Source: JANNRA01 sp031401035
GTDB lineage: Bacteria; Desulfobacterota; Binatia; HRBIN30; CADEER01
Direction: 5' to 3'
Assembly (NCBI GenBank): GCA_031401035.1
Contig: JANNRA010000108.1
Coordinates: 25,866 to 89,865, forward strand
DNA length: 64,000 bases
The notes beneath the pieces are model-generated. The model made no database searches. It had not been told where the DNA came from and was given only the letters and a program-made list of their open reading frames with translations. Below, one piece after another: positions 20,821 through 33,439 of this stretch (the stretch's first letter is position 1; every line of letters begins with the position of its first letter). Made by a program: the position numbers and the translations under genes.

Positions 20821-22697
20821 CGCGACGCCTCCATCATCTTCTGCGCTTTGCTGACGATCTCGCTGATCTTGAAGGGCTGTCCCTGGATCTTGTTCAGGCC
20901 GACGGCATCGACGAGGTACTCGGCGCGGATCAGCTTCACCAGCTGCCCCATGTTCAACTCGGGCACGAGGACGCGGCGGAAGCGGCCGAGGATGTCGCCG
21001 AGGTCCCGCGGCAGCGGGTTGAGGAAGCGCAGATGCACATGACCGACGCGGTGGCCCTGGTCGTTCAGGGTGCGCGTCGCGGCCTCGAGCGAGCCGTAGG
21101 TGCTGCCCCAGCCGAGCAGCAGCAGGTCGCCCTCCGCAGCGCCGTTGATGGGCGTCGGCGGGATCTCGCGCGCGATGCCGGCGATCTTGCGAAAACGCAC
21201 GCGCACCATCTGCTCATGATTGGCCGGCGCGTAGCTGACATTGCCGGTGAGGTAATCCTTCTCGAGGCCGCCGATGCGGTGCTCGAGTCCCCGTGTGCCG
21301 GGCACCGCCCACGGCCGCGACAGGGTCTCGGCGTCGCGCAGATAGGGGTAGTACCCGGTCGGGTCGGTCCGGAAGGCGACGTTGATCTTGGGCAGGCTGG
21401 CGACCGTCGGGATCGCCCAGGGCTCGGCGCCGTTGGCGAGGTAGCCGTCGGAGAGGAAGAAGACCGGCGTCATGTACGTGACGGCGATGCGTACCGCCTC
21501 GAAGGCCATGGCGAAGCACTCCGCCGGTGTCGCCGGCGCGAGGATCGGAATCGGCGAGTCGCTGTTGCGGCCGAACATGGCGAGCATGAGGTCGGCCTGT
21601 TCGGTCTTGGTCGGCAACCCGGTGCTGGGCCCGCCGCGCTGAATGTCGGCGATGACCAGCGGTAGCTCGGTGCAGACGGCGAGGTTGAGGGTCTCCGCCT
21701 TCAGGCAGACGCCCGGGCCGCTGGTGCTGGTCAGGGCGATGGCGCCCCCGAATGCGGCGCCGAGGGCCGCGCCGATGCCGGCGATCTCGTCCTCCGCCTG
21801 GAAGGTGAGGACGTTGAAGTTCTTATAGGTCGACAGCTCGTGCAGGATGTCGCTGGCCGGCGTGATCGGGTAGCTGCCGAGGAAGAGTTGCATGTCGGCG
21901 CGGCGCGCCGCGGCGACGAAGCCGAGGGCGGCGGCCTGGTTGCCGGTGATGTTGCGGTAGTGGCCGGGCGCGATGGTGGCTGGCTTGACCCGATAGGCGG
22001 TGCGAAACATCTCGGCGGTCTCGCCGAAGTTCCAGCCGGCCTTGATGACGCGCGCATTGGCGTCGGCCAGCGCCTGGTTCTTCTTGAACTTCTGTTCGAT
22101 CCACTTGAGCGTCGGCTCGACCGGGCGCTGAAACAGCCACGAGGTCAGGCCGAGGGCCAGGAAGTTGCGCGAGCGCATCATGGCGCGCGTCGGCAGGCCG
22201 AGGTCCTTGAGCGCGTTGATGGTCAGCTTGGTGATGTCGACCTCGAACACCTGGAACTTGTTGAGCGAGCCGTCGGTGAGCGGGTTCGCAGTGTACTCGG
22301 CCTTCTTCAGGTTCTGGTCGTTGAACTGTTCCTTGTCGACGATGAGGATGCCGTTCGGTTCGAGGTCGTCGATGTTGACCTTGAGTGCGGCGGGATTCAT
22401 CGCCACCAGTACGTCCGGGGCATCGCCGGGCGTCAGGACAGCGCGGCTGGAGAAATGCAGCTGGAAGCCGCTGACGCCGGCCAGCGTCCCCGTTGGGGCG
22501 CGGATCTCGGCCGGAAAGTCGGGCAGGGTGCTGAGGTCGTTGCCCGCCAGCGCCGTCTCGTTGGTGAAGTGCTGGCCGGCGAGCTGCATGCCGTCGCCGG
22601 AATCGCCGGCGAAACGGATCACGACATGGTCGCGCTCCTCGATACGCTTCGCGGCCCCGCTGCCCGCCACGACCGCGGCGGCACTCTCTGGTTCCAT
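20817..22697 (-). CDS. korA: 2-oxoacid:ferredoxin oxidoreductase, fused gamma-alpha subunit
   Basis: This 626-residue protein joins the gamma domain (about 20-215, with RFAGDSGDGMQLAG) to the alpha pyruvate-binding domain (about 240-460, with YPITPASDILHEL) and a C-terminal transketolase-like domain (about 510-620). This fusion is the common bacterial KorA/OorA type. It supplies reduced ferredoxin and succinyl-CoA or another acyl-CoA. The gene begins an operon with korB; a 126-base gap separates it from the RNase E/G gene upstream in the window. The preference for 2-oxoglutarate is inferred from the family. Confidence 0.93.
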
Positions 22698-22823
22698 GGA
22701 TTCCTCGTCGCCTCCCCCGCAACGCCGCTGCGCCGCCTGAGCGAGCTATATCGGCGCCCCAACAGCGTTTCAACACGCTCTTCTGCGGCAGGCGCTGCCC
22801 GCGCCGGGCGGTCCCGGCCCGTC

Positions 22824-24407
22824 TCAGGGCTTGGCCGGGCGGGCCGGCGCCGCCGCCTCCTGCGCCAGCACCGCCAGCACGGTGTAGTCCGCCGGCGCTG
22901 CGGTCTCGACCTGGCGTAGTTTCACCGCCACAGACAGCTCGCGTTCCAGTTCGCGCACGGCCGCCGGCTCGAACTGCGTCAGGAACACCGCGACGCTGGC
23001 GTGCACCGTCACCTCGATGCGCTGCACCGGGCCGTTCAGCGTCGCCTCGCGGCGGATGCGGCGCAGGATCTCGTAGGCGGTTGTCGCGACGCCCTTGACG
23101 TGTCCGCGCTGGCCGCAGGTGGAACAGGGCTCGCACAAGCGCTGCGTCAGGCTCTCGCGCGTGCGCTGGCGGGTCATTTCGACCAGCCCGAGCTCCGACA
23201 GCGCCAGAATCGTCGTGCGCGCCTTGTCGCCGCGCAGGGCCTCGTTCAGCGCCGCGAGGACCGCCTTGCGGTCCTCGGCGTGCTCCATGTCGATGAAATC
23301 AATGATGATCAGGCCGCCGATGTTGCGCAGACGCAGTTGGTCGACGACGACGCGCGCCGCGTCGATGTTGGTCTTCAGCGTCGTTTCGCGCTGGTCGGTC
23401 TTGCCGACGAAGCGCCCGGTATTGACGTCGATCGCCGTCAGCGCCTCGGTGTGGTCGATGACGATATAGCCGCCCGATTTCAGCCACACCTTGCGTTCGA
23501 GCGCCTTGTTGATCTGCGCCTCGATGCCGTAGCGCTCGAAGATCGGCTCGGTCAGCTCGTAGAGCTCGACGCGCGGCCGCCAGCGCGGCATCACCTCGTC
23601 GATGAAATCGAGCACGCGCTGATAGTCGCGGCGGTTGTCGATGACGACGCGCGTCACGTCGCTCGCCGAGAGGTCGCGCATGGTGCGCAGGATGACGTCG
23701 AGTTCCTGGTGCAAGATGGCCGGCGCCGGTAGGCTCTCGGCCTTGCGTGACAGATGCTGCCACTGGCGGCGCAGCAGGCGCAGATCGGACTGGATCTCGC
23801 GCTTCGAGACGCCCTCACAGGCGGTGCGGATGATGATGCCACCGCTCTCGTGCGCCACCGCCTCGACCGCCTCGCGCAGGCGTTCGCGCTCCTCCTCGCT
23901 GGCGATGCGGCGCGAGACGCCGACCTGGCGGCTGGCGGGCAGGTAGACGAGATAGCGGCCGGGCAGGGAGATGTCCGAGGTGACGCGCGCGCCCTTGCTA
24001 CCGATCGGCTCCTTGCTGATCTGGACGATGACCTCTTGTCCCTTCTGCAGCCGCTCCTCGATCGGCGGCATGGTGCGCAGGCGGCGCGGCGTGGCGCCGT
24101 CCTCGCCCGCGCCTGCCGCGTCCGCGGTCGGCGCCGGCGGCTCGCCGGCGGTATCGCCGAGGGCGTACTCCTCGGCGTTCATCCGGAAGAAGTCGGCGCC
24201 GGCGAGGAAGGCCGCCTTCTCGAGCCCGATGTCGACGAAGGCGGCCTGCATGCCAGGCAGCACGCGCATGACGCGGCCCTTGCAGATGCTGCCCACACTG
24301 CTGCGCTCGCGCACGCGCTCGAGCTGGATCTCGAGGAGGCGCGCGTTCTCCATCGTGGCGACGCGCGCCTCCTGCGGCGTCGAGTTGATGATGATCTGCC
24401 GGGGCAC
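22824..24407 (-). CDS. rng: Ribonuclease E/G family endoribonuclease
   Basis: This 527-residue protein is near RNase G size. A GTG start at 24407 gives MPRQIIINSTPQEARVA, matching the RNase G N-terminus. The S1 domain (about 38-135) contains a 30-residue Pro/Ala-rich insertion. The catalytic Asp lies in IDVNTGRFVG near residue 325 and the second in IIIDFIDM. The zinc-link cysteines are in CEPCSTCGQRGH. It processes rRNA and mRNA in the cytoplasm. It follows the radical-SAM/DUF2344 gene by eight bases, a gene order often seen for this family. A longer upstream reading is antisense noise. Confidence 0.94.
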   Translation of the reverse strand: MPRQIIINSTPQEARVATMENARLLEIQLERVRERSSVGSICKGRVMRVLPGMQAAFVDIGLEKAAFLAGADFFRMNAEEYALGDTAGEPPAPTADAAGAGEDGATPRRLRTMPPIEERLQKGQEVIVQISKEPIGSKGARVTSDISLPGRYLVYLPASRQVGVSRRIASEEERERLREAVEAVAHESGGIIIRTACEGVSKREIQSDLRLLRRQWQHLSRKAESLPAPAILHQELDVILRTMRDLSASDVTRVVIDNRRDYQRVLDFIDEVMPRWRPRVELYELTEPIFERYGIEAQINKALERKVWLKSGGYIVIDHTEALTAIDVNTGRFVGKTDQRETTLKTNIDAARVVVDQLRLRNIGGLIIIDFIDMEHAEDRKAVLAALNEALRGDKARTTILALSELGLVEMTRQRTRESLTQRLCEPCSTCGQRGHVKGVATTAYEILRRIRREATLNGPVQRIEVTVHASVAVFLTQFEPAAVRELERELSVAVKLRQVETAAPADYTVLAVLAQEAAAPARPAKP

Positions 24408-24415
24408 GGGCGGCT

Positions 24416-27292
<2,877 letters not shown>

Positions 27293-27302
27293 CGGCGGCC
27301 GG

Positions 27303-27331
27303 ATGATATGGACAACCCCCGGTGGTGGCAA
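27303..27331 (-). promoter_or_regulatory. Predicted promoter of the radical-SAM/DUF2344-rng operon
   Basis: Read on the minus strand, TTGCCA (27331-27326) and TATCAT (27308-27303) are separated by 17 bases. The predicted start near 27296 leaves only about four bases before the ATG at 27292, so the message may be nearly leaderless. Confidence 0.5.
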
Positions 27332-27376
27332 CCGACCCGGCGACGACGTGTTGGCCAAAAGTGCTGATCGGACAGC

Positions 27377-27405
27377 TTGACTGACCCAGGCGCGGACAGT
27401 ATCGC
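27377..27405 (+). promoter_or_regulatory. Possible promoter of the HNH gene
   Basis: TTGACT at 27377-27382 and TATCGC at 27400-27405 are 17 bases apart. The AGGAGG ribosome-binding site (27427-27432) and ATG at 27443 follow. The -10 box is a weak match. Confidence 0.35.
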
Positions 27406-27442
27406 TCCCCGGAACTGTCGTTTTACAGGAGGCGGGTTGCCA

Positions 27443-28057
27443 ATGGTGGCGGGGGCGGTGGTGCTCAACACCAAGGTCTTGGTCCTCAACCGGAACTTCC
27501 TTCCGGTGCATGTGACGTCGGTCCGCCGCGCCTTCTCGTTGCTCTACCAGGGGCTGGCCGAGGCGGTCGATGCCGAGTACCGGACCTTCGATTTCGACAG
27601 TTGGGCCGCGCTGTCGGCGCGTTTGAATGACGACACCATCGGCCTGATCGGCCGCGTCATCAGGGTCCCGCGGGTGATCCTGCTGCTCACCTACGACCGC
27701 ATTCCCCGGCGCCAGGTGCGCTTCAACCGCTTCAACGTCTATGCCCGCGACCGCAATACCTGCCAGTACTGCAGCCGCCGCCTGCCGCGCACCGACCTGA
27801 ACCTCGACCATGTGGTGCCGCGCTCGCAGGGCGGCACGTCGGTATGGGAGAACATCGTCTGCTCCTGCCACGGCTGCAACCGCCGCAAGGGCGGCCAGAC
27901 GCCGAAGGAGGCCGGCATGAAGCTGATGCGGGTACCGAAACGGCCCGACTGGACGCCGTTCATGCTCGAGACCTTCAGCCTGCGGCGCTATCGGGAGTGG
28001 TTGCCCTTCCTCTCGACCGTCGACGCGGCGTACTGGAACACCGAACTCGAACCCTGA
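27443..28057 (+). CDS. HNH endonuclease-family protein
   Basis: This 204-residue protein has a C-terminal HNH domain: CQYCSRRL, then LNLDHVVPRSQGG, WENIVCSCHGCNRRKG and a Lys/Arg-rich tail. The N-terminal half (VLNTKVLVLNRNFLPVHVTSVRRAFSLL) is the conserved partner region of a widespread bacterial chromosomal HNH family. The family motif suggests metal-dependent nicking or cutting of nucleic acid, but its role is unknown. The start at 27443 has AGGAGG ten bases upstream. It is divergent from the radical-SAM operon and upstream of smc, so it looks like a resident gene, not a mobile intron nuclease. Confidence 0.9.
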   Translation: MVAGAVVLNTKVLVLNRNFLPVHVTSVRRAFSLLYQGLAEAVDAEYRTFDFDSWAALSARLNDDTIGLIGRVIRVPRVILLLTYDRIPRRQVRFNRFNVYARDRNTCQYCSRRLPRTDLNLDHVVPRSQGGTSVWENIVCSCHGCNRRKGGQTPKEAGMKLMRVPKRPDWTPFMLETFSLRRYREWLPFLSTVDAAYWNTELEP

Positions 28058-28082
28058 CTGCGGGCGGGCCGACCACAAGATG

Positions 28083-28109
28083 TGGGGGCCAGTAACGGTC
28101 GGGCCCCCA
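28083..28109 (+). terminator. Hairpin after the HNH gene
   Basis: TGGGGGCC (28083-28090) and GGCCCCCA (28102-28109) form an eight-base perfect stem with an 11-base loop, 25 bases after the HNH stop codon. No clear T-tract follows, so it may be a weak terminator or an RNA 3' end stabiliser between HNH and smc. Confidence 0.45.
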
Positions 28110-28173
28110 AGTTCTTGACCGGGCTACCCCGCTATGCGATGGAGCGGGAACTCGAGGCGGATGAGGGGGCGGC

Positions 28174-31100
28174 ATGCGGATCAAGCAACTGGAGCTCGTC
28201 GGCTTCAAGTCTTTCCCCCAGCGGACCCGGCTGGATTTCCCCAACGGGGTCAGCGGCGTCGTTGGCCCGAATGGCTGCGGGAAATCGAACATCGTCGACG
28301 CCATCCGCTGGGTCCTGGGTGAGCAGAGCCCGAAGCACCTGCGCGGCGATGCCATGGACGCGGTCATCTTCAACGGCAACGAGACGGTGGCGCCGCTGGG
28401 CATGGCCGAGGTGTCGCTGACCTTCGACAACGACCGGCCACTGGGCCCGCCGACCGACCTCGACCTGGAAGTCTCGACCCTGCCGGCCCACATCCGCGAG
28501 TTGCCAGAGATCACCGTCACGCGCCGCTACTTCCGCTCCGGCGAGGCCGAGTACTTCATCAACCGCACCGCCTGCCGCCTCAAGGACATCACGGAACTGT
28601 TTCTCGGCACCGGCGTCGGATCGAAGGCCTACGCGATCATCGAGCAGGGGCGTGTCGAGCAACTCATCAACGCCAAACCCGAGGACCGCCGCCTCTTCAT
28701 CGAAGAAGCGGCCGGCACGACGCTCTATCGCTCCCGCAAGCTCGCCGCCGAGCGCAAGATGGAGCGCACGCGTGAGAACCTGTCGCGCGTCAACGACATC
28801 CTGCACGAGATCGACCGACAGACGCAGTATCTCGAGCGCCAGGCGAAGAAGGCCGAGGCCCACAAGTCCATCGTCGTCGAACTGCGCGACGTCGAACTGC
28901 GCGTCGTCGGGCGCCAGTGGCAGGGGTTGCAGGGCGAACTCGCCGAGCTCGACGCCGGGCGGGCGCGCCTCGCCGAGGACGAGACGCGTCTGCGCGGCGA
29001 GCTGCAGGCCAATCAGCGGGAGCAGGAAGCGGGCGCGACGGCGGTAGCCGATGCCGAGCGCGCGCACGCGGCGGCGCGCGAGCAGCTGGCGGTGATGGAG
29101 GCCGAGCGCAACAGCCTGCACCAGCGCCTCGCCCTGCTCGACGACCAGCGCGCCGAGCGCCAGCGGCGCCAGGCGCGCCTCGCCGAAGAAACCGAGACGA
29201 CGGGTGCGGCGCTCGGGCAGGGCGAGGAGCGCCTGCAACAGGCGCAGCGCGAGCGCGACGCCTCGGTGCAATACCTCGCCTTCGACGAGGCGGCGCTGCG
29301 CGCCAGCGAGATCGCGCTCAGTGCGGCGCGCAGCGCGCTCGGCGCCCTCACCGCCGCGCTCGAGGAGGCCAAGAACGCACTGATCGAGCATGTGACGCGC
29401 GAGGTCGAGGCGCGCAACGCCGTCACCACGCTGGCGCGCCGCCGCGAAGATATTGCGCGCCAGGTCGATAAGCTGCGCGGCGAGGAGCACGCGCTGGAGC
29501 AGCGCCGCGGCGAGATCGAGGCACATCTGGCGATGCGGCGCGCGGACCTGGAGCGCCTGCGCGGCGAGCTGACGCGCGCCACCGGCGAGCAGGAGGCGCG
29601 CGCCAACGAGTTGCGCGCGTTGGCCGAGGCGCGGCGGCGCTGGGAGCGCGGCGCCGTCGAGTTGGAGAGCACCATGGTGCAGGCGCGCTCGCGGCTCGAA
29701 TCGTTGGAGCAGATCCAGGCTGACTACGAGGGCTTTCACCGCGGCGTGCGTGCCATCATGCGGCAGGAGCAACACCCCGATGGCGTGCTCGGCGTGGTCG
29801 CCGACGTGATCGACATCCCGCAGGAGTACGAGCGCGCCGTTGCCGCCGTCCTCGGCGACCGTCTCCAGTACGTGATTGTCCGCGGCGCGGATGAGGGGGC
29901 CGAAGCCGTCGGCCGCCTGCGCGAGGAATCGTCGGGCCGCTCGAGCTTCATCCCGCTGCAGCCGCGTGTTCCCGATCTGACCGGTGTGCAGAGCCTGAAC
30001 GGAGCCTCGCGCCAGATGTTGGAGCTGGTCGGCGTGCGCGACGAGTACCGCGGCGTCGCCCGCGCGCTGCTCGGCGAAGTGGTGCTGGTGCCCGATCTGC
30101 AGACCGCCATCGACATGTGGCGGCAGCACGGGGTGCGGGTGACGCTGGTGACGCCGGACGGCGACGTGCTCGACCCGAGTGGCGTCATCACCGGCGGCAG
30201 CGATCGCCCGATCGAGGAGGAGTTGCTGGCGCGGCGACGTGAGATCGAGCAGCTGCGTACCGCCAGCGCCGACAGCGCCGCGAATCTGACCGAGGCGCGC
30301 GCCCAGCTGGACCAGGTGACGCTGGCGCTGGCGTCGGCGGAAGACGCCGTCAAGGCGCTCGGCCAGGGCGCGCACGAGCTGACCGTGCAGATCGTCGCGG
30401 CAGAGAAGGATGTGGAGCGCCTTGAACTCGAGCACCCGCAGTGCCTGAGCCGCCGCGACGTGGTGCGCTACGAGATCGCGACACTGGTCGACGAGGAAGG
30501 CGGCGCGGCCGCCGAGGAAGCCGAGCAGCGGGCTCGCGGCGCGGCGTTGGCGGAGCACCACCGGGCGCTCGAGCAGGCATTGAGCAGCGGGCGCGCCGAG
30601 ACCGACGAAGCGGCGACGCACGCCGAGGCGCTGATGGCCGAGGTGACGGCAGTGAAGGTGCGCGTCGCCGAACGGCGCGAACGGCAGGCCGCATCCATCG
30701 CCACCGCCGCGAGTCTCTCCGGGCAGCAGTCCCAGCTGACCGATCGACTGGCGGGTATCGAGCGCGAGCGGGCGCAGGCGGAGCACGAGCGAAGCGAACT
30801 CGAGCAGGAGATCGGCGCCGGGCGCGCGCACGAGGCCGCACAGCGCAGCGACCGGGCAGCCCTCGCACAGGGGGTTGGCGAGCGCACCACGGCGGTGGAG
30901 CACGCGAGCGCGGCATTGCGCGGCGTGGAGTTGCGGCAACGCGATTTGCAGTCGGCGTGTGACGCAGTGCGCCAGGCGCAGAACCAGGCCGAGCTCGCCC
31001 GCTCCGAGGTCCGCATGCGGGCCGAGCATCTGGCCGAGGCGATGCGGGAGAAGTACGAGACCGACATCGCCGAGTGCGACACCGCCGCGGCGGACGGGAC

Positions 31101-31746
31101 GGACGAGGAGGAGCGCGGCCGTGTCGAGGCCCTGCGCCAGCGCCTGCTGCGCCTGGGCGAGGTCAACATGGGCGCCATCGACGAGTTGCGCGAGTTCACC
31201 GAGCGCGGTGGCTTCCTGCGCACCCAACGCGACGATCTGCAGACGTCGCTGGCCGACCTGGAGCGCACCATCCAGAAGCTCAACCGGGCCTCCAAGACGA
31301 AGTTCGCCGAGACCTTCGTCAAGGCCAACGAGACGTTCCAGAAGGTGTTCCCGCGCCTGTTCCGCGGTGGCGAGGGGAAGCTGGTGCTGACCAACGAGAA
31401 CGATCTGCTCGAGACCGGGGTCGAGATCGTCGTGCGGCCGCCGGGCAAGCGGCTCGATACGATGAGCCTGTTGTCGGGCGGCGAGAAGGCGTTGGTGGCG
31501 GTAAGCCTCATTTTTTCGCTGTTCCTGATCAATCCGACCCCGTTCTGTATTCTCGACGAGGTCGATGCGCCGCTCGACGACGCCAACATCGGCCGCTTCA
31601 ACCAGATGATTCGGGAGATGAGTGCGCACTCGCAGTTCATCTTGATCACGCACAACAAGCGGACGATGGAGAGCGCGGACCTTCTGTACGGCGTGACGAT
31701 GCAGGACCCGGGCGTGTCGAAGGTGATCTCGGTGGCGATGAGCTGA
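28174..31746 (+). CDS. smc: Chromosome segregation protein SMC
   Basis: This 1190-residue protein has the full SMC layout. The Walker A VGPNGCGKSNIVDAIRW is near residue 32. The first coiled coil (about 170-510) is very rich in Glu, Arg, Ala and Gln. The hinge is near 530-640 (HPDGVLGVVADVI and IVRGADEGAEAVGRL), followed by a second coiled coil (about 680-1000). The signature LLSGGEKALVAVSLIFSLF is near 1096 and Walker B FCILDEVDAPLDD near 1120. SMC dimers with ScpA/ScpB compact and separate chromosomes. It precedes ftsY by 54 bases. Confidence 0.97.
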   Translation: MRIKQLELVGFKSFPQRTRLDFPNGVSGVVGPNGCGKSNIVDAIRWVLGEQSPKHLRGDAMDAVIFNGNETVAPLGMAEVSLTFDNDRPLGPPTDLDLEVSTLPAHIRELPEITVTRRYFRSGEAEYFINRTACRLKDITELFLGTGVGSKAYAIIEQGRVEQLINAKPEDRRLFIEEAAGTTLYRSRKLAAERKMERTRENLSRVNDILHEIDRQTQYLERQAKKAEAHKSIVVELRDVELRVVGRQWQGLQGELAELDAGRARLAEDETRLRGELQANQREQEAGATAVADAERAHAAAREQLAVMEAERNSLHQRLALLDDQRAERQRRQARLAEETETTGAALGQGEERLQQAQRERDASVQYLAFDEAALRASEIALSAARSALGALTAALEEAKNALIEHVTREVEARNAVTTLARRREDIARQVDKLRGEEHALEQRRGEIEAHLAMRRADLERLRGELTRATGEQEARANELRALAEARRRWERGAVELESTMVQARSRLESLEQIQADYEGFHRGVRAIMRQEQHPDGVLGVVADVIDIPQEYERAVAAVLGDRLQYVIVRGADEGAEAVGRLREESSGRSSFIPLQPRVPDLTGVQSLNGASRQMLELVGVRDEYRGVARALLGEVVLVPDLQTAIDMWRQHGVRVTLVTPDGDVLDPSGVITGGSDRPIEEELLARRREIEQLRTASADSAANLTEARAQLDQVTLALASAEDAVKALGQGAHELTVQIVAAEKDVERLELEHPQCLSRRDVVRYEIATLVDEEGGAAAEEAEQRARGAALAEHHRALEQALSSGRAETDEAATHAEALMAEVTAVKVRVAERRERQAASIATAASLSGQQSQLTDRLAGIERERAQAEHERSELEQEIGAGRAHEAAQRSDRAALAQGVGERTTAVEHASAALRGVELRQRDLQSACDAVRQAQNQAELARSEVRMRAEHLAEAMREKYETDIAECDTAAADGTDEEERGRVEALRQRLLRLGEVNMGAIDELREFTERGGFLRTQRDDLQTSLADLERTIQKLNRASKTKFAETFVKANETFQKVFPRLFRGGEGKLVLTNENDLLETGVEIVVRPPGKRLDTMSLLSGGEKALVAVSLIFSLFLINPTPFCILDEVDAPLDDANIGRFNQMIREMSAHSQFILITHNKRTMESADLLYGVTMQDPGVSKVISVAMS

Positions 31747-31800
31747 GGGCGTGCGCGACGGCGCCGCCGACGGCTCGCGACGCCGTGGCGACAGCGGGTG

Positions 31801-32829
31801 ATGGACGAGCAGATGGTGATGGCGGCCGCGGCCGCCGCAACGGCGCTGCTACTGGCGTTCGCCGCGCTGCTGGTGCGCGCCCGGCGCCGTGCGGCCGCGC
31901 CGCCACCTCCACGGCGCGCCTCGTGGACGAGCGGACTGGCGCGCACGCGCGGCTCCCTCGCGCTCCGCCTGTTCGACGCCTGGGGCGGCGCCGCCGACCG
32001 CGACGCGTGGTTACTGCAGGTCGAGGAGATTCTGCTCAGTTCGGACGTCGGCGTGCAGGCGACGCAGGCGCTGCTCGCCCGGCTCGGGCCGGCGGTGCGC
32101 ACGGTGCGGGACGCCGGGGAGCTGCGCGCCGCGGTGCGCACGGCAGTGCGCGACCTGCTCGCGGCGCCCGCCGCGCCGCCGCCGGCAGCGACACCGGAGG
32201 TGATCGTCGTGGTCGGCGTCAACGGCGTCGGCAAGACGACCACCATCGGCAAACTGGCGCACCGATTCCGCGCCCAGGGGCGGGCCGTGTGCCTGGTTGC
32301 CGGGGATACGTTTCGCGCCGCCGCCATCGAACAGCTGACGGCGTGGGCCGAGCGCGCCGGCGCCGACCTCGTTAAACATCAGCACGGCGCCGACCCGTCC
32401 GCCGTCACCTTCGACGGCGTGCAGGCGGCGAAGTCGCGCGGCGCCGACGTGGTCATCATCGATACGGCGGGTCGGTTGCACGTCAAGACTCACCTGATGG
32501 AAGAGGTCAAGAAGATCGCCCGCACCACCGCCAAGCTGGTCGCCGGGGCGCCGCATGAGATCTTGCTGGTGATCGACGCGACCAGCGGGCAGAACGCGCT
32601 GACCCAGGCGCGCATGTTCAACGACGCGCTCGGCATCACCGGCGTCGTACTGACCAAGCTCGACGGCACCGCCAAGGGCGGGGTGGCGCTGGCGATTCGT
32701 AGCGAGCTCGACCTACCGATCCGCTACGTGGGGTTGGGGGAGCAGGCCGAGGATTTGGCGCCGTTCGATGCCGATGCGTTTGCCGGCGCCCTGTGCAGCG
32801 ATCGTGAGGAGGAACTCGATGTCGCTTGA
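31801..32829 (+). CDS. ftsY: Signal recognition particle receptor FtsY
   Basis: This 342-residue SRP-type GTPase receives ribosome-SRP complexes at the membrane. A hydrophobic N-terminal helix (about 4-22) followed by an Arg-rich stretch replaces the acidic A domain of E. coli. The N domain starts near 40. GTP motifs are VVGVNGVGKTTTIGKLA, DTAGRLH and TKLDGTAKGG. The family end VGLGEQAEDLAPFDADAFAGAL is present. ATG 31801 follows an in-frame GTG at 31798. Its last codons hold the ribosome-binding site of the next gene, and the two genes overlap by 11 bases. Confidence 0.96.
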   Translation: MDEQMVMAAAAAATALLLAFAALLVRARRRAAAPPPPRRASWTSGLARTRGSLALRLFDAWGGAADRDAWLLQVEEILLSSDVGVQATQALLARLGPAVRTVRDAGELRAAVRTAVRDLLAAPAAPPPAATPEVIVVVGVNGVGKTTTIGKLAHRFRAQGRAVCLVAGDTFRAAAIEQLTAWAERAGADLVKHQHGADPSAVTFDGVQAAKSRGADVVIIDTAGRLHVKTHLMEEVKKIARTTAKLVAGAPHEILLVIDATSGQNALTQARMFNDALGITGVVLTKLDGTAKGGVALAIRSELDLPIRYVGLGEQAEDLAPFDADAFAGALCSDREEELDVA

Positions 32830-33115
32830 AAACCACAGCGCGGCGGGGGTATACGCCGCTGAAACAAAAGTTGAAGATCATACTTTCATGAGCCTCGAGA
32901 GTCTTAAGATCCTGGAGGGGCGCGTCGAGGACGTGCTCGGGCGCCACGCTGCGTTGGTGAAGGAGCGGGACCATCTCCAGGGCCAGTTGCAGGCGGCCCG
33001 TCAGGCCATCGCCGAGCTCACCGCCCAGGTCGAGGCGTCCGAGAAGGAGCGCGGTCAGATCCGGGCGAAGGTCGAGAGCATTCTTGGCCGACTCGAGGGA
33101 TTGGACCTGAGCTGA
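32819..33115 (+). CDS. Small coiled-coil cell-division protein, ZapB-like
   Basis: This 98-residue protein has a heptad-rich region (LKILEGRVEDVLGRHAALVKER and on to the C-terminus) like ZapB or other FtsZ-ring coiled coils. GAGGAGG (32806-32812) six bases before the ATG at 32819 supports that start. A second ATG at 32888 would give 75 residues starting MSLESLK, nearly repeating the first MSLEN. zapA follows four bases after the stop, and ZapA-ZapB form a known partner pair. The ZapB name rests on context and coiled-coil form, since sequence identity is low in this family. Confidence 0.7.
   Translation: MSLENHSAAGVYAAETKVEDHTFMSLESLKILEGRVEDVLGRHAALVKERDHLQGQLQAARQAIAELTAQVEASEKERGQIRAKVESILGRLEGLDLS
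32826..32855 (+). promoter_or_regulatory. Predicted promoter inside the start of the zapB-like gene
   Basis: TTGAAA (32826-32831) and TATACG (32850-32855) are separated by 18 bases, just past the end of ftsY. A start near 32862 would make a message that skips the first ATG (32819) and uses the ATG at 32888. That would allow the zapB-like/zapA pair to be made apart from smc-ftsY. Confidence 0.35.
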
Positions 33116-33119
33116 TCGC

Positions 33120-33431
33120 ATGGCGCAACCGGTCGAGGTGGTCATCATGGGGCAGACCTTCTCCGTCACCAGCGACGACGGAGAGGAGCATGTCCGCGAG
33201 GTGGCCGCTTACGTGGATCGGACGATGCGCGACATCGCTGCCGGCGGGAAGGTAGTGTCCTCCTTTACCGCGGCCGTGCTTGCCGCGTTGAATATCGCCA
33301 GCGAATGGCACAAGCTGCGCCAAGATGCCGCGGCGACAACCGCGGCGATTGGTCGCCTGACGGCGCGGCTGGCGGTTGCGGAAGGCGAGCCGGCCGGAAG
33401 TTCAAAGGAGAGTTCGATTCGGAACGGGTGA
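33120..33431 (+). CDS. zapA: Cell division protein ZapA
   Basis: This 103-residue protein matches ZapA. VEVVIMGQTFSVTSDDGEEHVREVAAYVDRTM is followed by a long helix with VLAALNIASEW. ZapA dimerises and bundles FtsZ filaments, and here it probably works with the coiled-coil protein encoded just upstream. The zapA/possible ssrS/5-formyl-THF cyclo-ligase order that follows is a widely conserved arrangement. Confidence 0.92.
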   Translation: MAQPVEVVIMGQTFSVTSDDGEEHVREVAAYVDRTMRDIAAGGKVVSSFTAAVLAALNIASEWHKLRQDAAATTAAIGRLTARLAVAEGEPAGSSKESSIRNG

Positions 33432-33439
33432 TGGACGAT

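Noticed and set aside
27443..28057. The HNH gene as a homing endonuclease or restriction enzyme
   Set aside because: It lies in a housekeeping region with its own promoter and ribosome-binding site, with no intron, methylase or repeat nearby.
28132..31653. A reading frame of more than 1100 codons on the minus strand across smc
   Set aside because: It is an antisense artefact of high GC content over a confidently identified smc gene, and it has no recognisable domain of its own.
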